A DNA stretch of 54,362 nucleotides from Exiguobacterium sp. BMC-KP. GTDB taxonomy: Bacteria > Bacillota > Bacilli > Exiguobacteriales > Exiguobacteriaceae. The notes under the pieces were generated by a model. It was not told the DNA's origin. It did no database searches and saw nothing but the letters and a program-made list of their open reading frames with translations. Position 1 is the first letter of the stretch, and the number at the start of each line of letters is the position of its first letter. The stretch lies in assembly GCF_001275385.1 (NCBI RefSeq), contig NZ_LGIW01000002.1, positions 1 to 54,362 of the forward strand. The letters run 5' to 3'. Below are positions 53,276 through 54,362 of this stretch, piece after piece. A program made the position numbers and the translations under genes.

Positions 53276-53696
53276 GACGCAAATCCTCCTCGACACTCTC
53301 AATCTGTTGTTTTATGACTTCTGCTTCTTCATAATCTTCTGCTAAGATCTTGCGATTTAATTGTTCTTTAAGCCGACTGAGCTGCTGATTCAATCGTTTT
53401 TCAACGGATTCCTCATCAGGACGTGAGCCATAATGTTGCGTATGACCGTGTTGGAACTGGCGAACCATCCCGTCGACTTCGTCTTTAAAAAATGAATAAC
53501 AAGTCGGGCAACCGACTTTACGAAGATGAAGCAATTGTTGGCGGGTCATACCACAAGACGGACAGGCCGTCCCTTGATACTCACGTGCTAACTCCCTCAC
53601 ACAAACCGAACATAAGAATTTTTCATCGGTTTCTGACTCTTGTGGAAGTTTGACACGGACGATTGCTTCTCGTTCGCCACATCGTTGACAACGCAT
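53268..53696 (-). CDS. mcsA: McsB activator McsA
   Basis: 142 residues from ATG 53696 (MRCQRCGEREAIV), TTGGAGG upstream. Four C-x2-C pairs (CQRC, CSVC, CPSC, CPTC) bind zinc, and a C-terminal UVR domain (about 100-138) follows. Needed for McsB activity and regulated release of CtsR. Confidence 0.96.
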   Translation of the reverse strand: MRCQRCGEREAIVRVKLPQESETDEKFLCSVCVRELAREYQGTACPSCGMTRQQLLHLRKVGCPTCYSFFKDEVDGMVRQFQHGHTQHYGSRPDEESVEKRLNQQLSRLKEQLNRKILAEDYEEAEVIKQQIESVEEDLRHV

Positions 53697-53721
53697 AGTG
53701 CATTCCTCCAATGTCCGACGA

Positions 53722-54177
53722 CTAGAGTCGCTTCATAGTTTGAAGAAGCGTCCGCATCAAGTGGGCACGCATCCGGTGTTGATCTTCGATCGCCATCGGC
53801 AAACTCTCTTTTTGCAACAGCGATTGAATCAAAATAGCTTCCCGCCGCGTCAATAATTGTTCGTTCATCAAACGAATCAAGTAATCTTCTGCAGCTTGTT
53901 CCGTCAAATGATCACCAATCCATGAACTGACTTCATCTAATAGATCGTGACTATCGAGCACAACGATTTTTTGAATCCGAATGTACCCACCGCCACCTCG
54001 TTTACTTTCAACAAAATAACCTTTTTCGACCGTAAAACGAGTATTGATGACATAGTTGATTTGCGATGGTACACAGTCAAAACGCTGTGCAATTTCTTGA
54101 CGTTTGATTTCAATCGTCTTTTCGTCGTGTAAAATTTGCTTTAAATAGGCTTCGATGATATCTGTGATGTTTTGCAT
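53722..54177 (-). CDS. ctsR: class III heat-shock repressor CtsR
   Basis: 151 residues from ATG 54177 (MQNITDIIEAYLK), AGAGAGGTGG upstream. Winged helix with FDCVPSQINYVINTRF and the tetraglycine wing KRGGGGYIRI that senses temperature and touches the operator. Represses its own operon and clp genes. Confidence 0.97.
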   Translation of the reverse strand: MQNITDIIEAYLKQILHDEKTIEIKRQEIAQRFDCVPSQINYVINTRFTVEKGYFVESKRGGGGYIRIQKIVVLDSHDLLDEVSSWIGDHLTEQAAEDYLIRLMNEQLLTRREAILIQSLLQKESLPMAIEDQHRMRAHLMRTLLQTMKRL

Positions 54178-54189
54178 TGGCACCACCTC

Positions 54190-54206
54190 TCTGACCATCT
54201 TTGACT
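54190..54206 (-). promoter_or_regulatory. CtsR operator
   Basis: Minus strand AGTCAAAGATGGTCAGA: two heptamer direct repeats with 3-base spacer, one mismatch to the RGTCAAANANRGTCAAA consensus. A further AATCAAA half site lies upstream. Placed between promoter and ribosome site, as expected for autoregulation. Confidence 0.85.
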
Positions 54207-54219
54207 ATTGTTTGATTTA

Positions 54220-54248
54220 ATAGTAATCATCTAAAAAAAGAAATGCAA
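54220..54248 (-). promoter_or_regulatory. promoter of the ctsR operon
   Basis: TTGCAT (54243-54248), 17-bp spacer, TACTAT (54220-54225) on the minus strand, just upstream of the CtsR box. Confidence 0.72.
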
Positions 54249-54272
54249 CTGATAAGGCTTTTTAGAAAACAC

Positions 54273-54304
54273 AAAAAGACCGACCTGCAATCTGCAGATC
54301 GGTC
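54273..54304 (-). terminator. rRNA operon terminator
   Basis: GACCGATCTGCA and TGCAGGTCGGTC (54293-54304 with 54278-54289) form a 12-bp stem with one G-T pair and a 3-base loop, followed by TTTTTG. It lies 5 bp after the 5S 3' end. Confidence 0.9.
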
Positions 54305-54308
54305 AAGT

Positions 54309-54362
54309 GCCTGGCAACGTCCTATCCTCACAGGGGGAAGCCCCCAACTACTTTCGGCGTTC
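54309..54362 (-). rRNA. rrf: 5S ribosomal RNA, 3' part (gene runs off the window)
   Basis: The minus strand reads GGGGGCTTCCCCCTGTGAGG followed by ATAGGACGTTGCCAGGC, the 3' half of a Bacillales 5S rRNA (helices IV and V and the closing helix I strand). The 5' half lies beyond the right edge. The 3' end is set by analogy to about 54309. Confidence 0.93.

Overview
The window reads as a chromosomal segment of a low-to-moderate GC Firmicute of the order Bacillales. Protein sequences closely follow Bacillus subtilis families and the gene order is the classic Bacillales block ctsR-mcsA-mcsB-clpC-radA ... rpoB-rpoC ... S10-spc-alpha ... rplM-rpsI ... salA-kbaA. Several departures (no disA, no gerD, no KOW gene between map and infA, a zinc-free S14 inside the spc operon) point away from Bacillus itself. 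Exiguobacterium is my best guess, but that is inference, not a database match.

Transcription is almost entirely leftward (minus strand). From right to left: the 3' half of a 5S rRNA gene with its terminator; the CtsR heat-shock operon (ctsR, mcsA, mcsB, clpC); radA and yacL; ispD, ispF and gltX; a tRNA-Cys-type T-box followed by cysE, cysS, mrnC, rlmB and yacP/rae1; sigH; rpmG, secE and nusG; rplK and rplA; an L10-leader-controlled rplJ-rplL; rsmC; rpoB and rpoC; the str operon (L7Ae-like protein, rpsL, rpsG, fusA, tuf); the S10, spc and alpha clusters (rpsJ through rplQ) with secY, adk, map and infA; the ECF transporter energizing module (ecfA1, ecfA2, ecfT) and truA; rplM and rpsI behind an L13-type leader; then a small accessory patch (one plus-strand two-helix membrane protein and a phage-endolysin-like peptidase), salA and kbaA. 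The left edge carries two tandem promoters and the start of the leader of another minus-strand rRNA operon, whose 16S gene would lie just outside the window. The whole ribosomal and transcription superoperon is thus bracketed by two rRNA operons in the same orientation.

The genes work together as the core of the growth machinery: ribosomal proteins, RNA polymerase, elongation factors, protein export (SecE, SecY), tRNA charging, rRNA modification and processing, with protein quality control at one end. Most of the interest lies in control elements between genes: sigma-A promoters with near-consensus boxes, ribosomal-protein leaders (L13, L10, a candidate L1 site), a T-box, a CtsR box, intercistronic hairpins and attenuator-like terminators.

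I found no CRISPR array, insertion sequence, tRNA gene or integrated prophage, and no clearly new multi-gene system. The least ordinary items are the endolysin-like gene, the isolated plus-strand membrane protein, and several unexplained hairpins and palindromes. Start sites were moved inward from the longest reading frame wherever a Shine-Dalgarno sequence and family alignment called for it; each case is stated in its entry.
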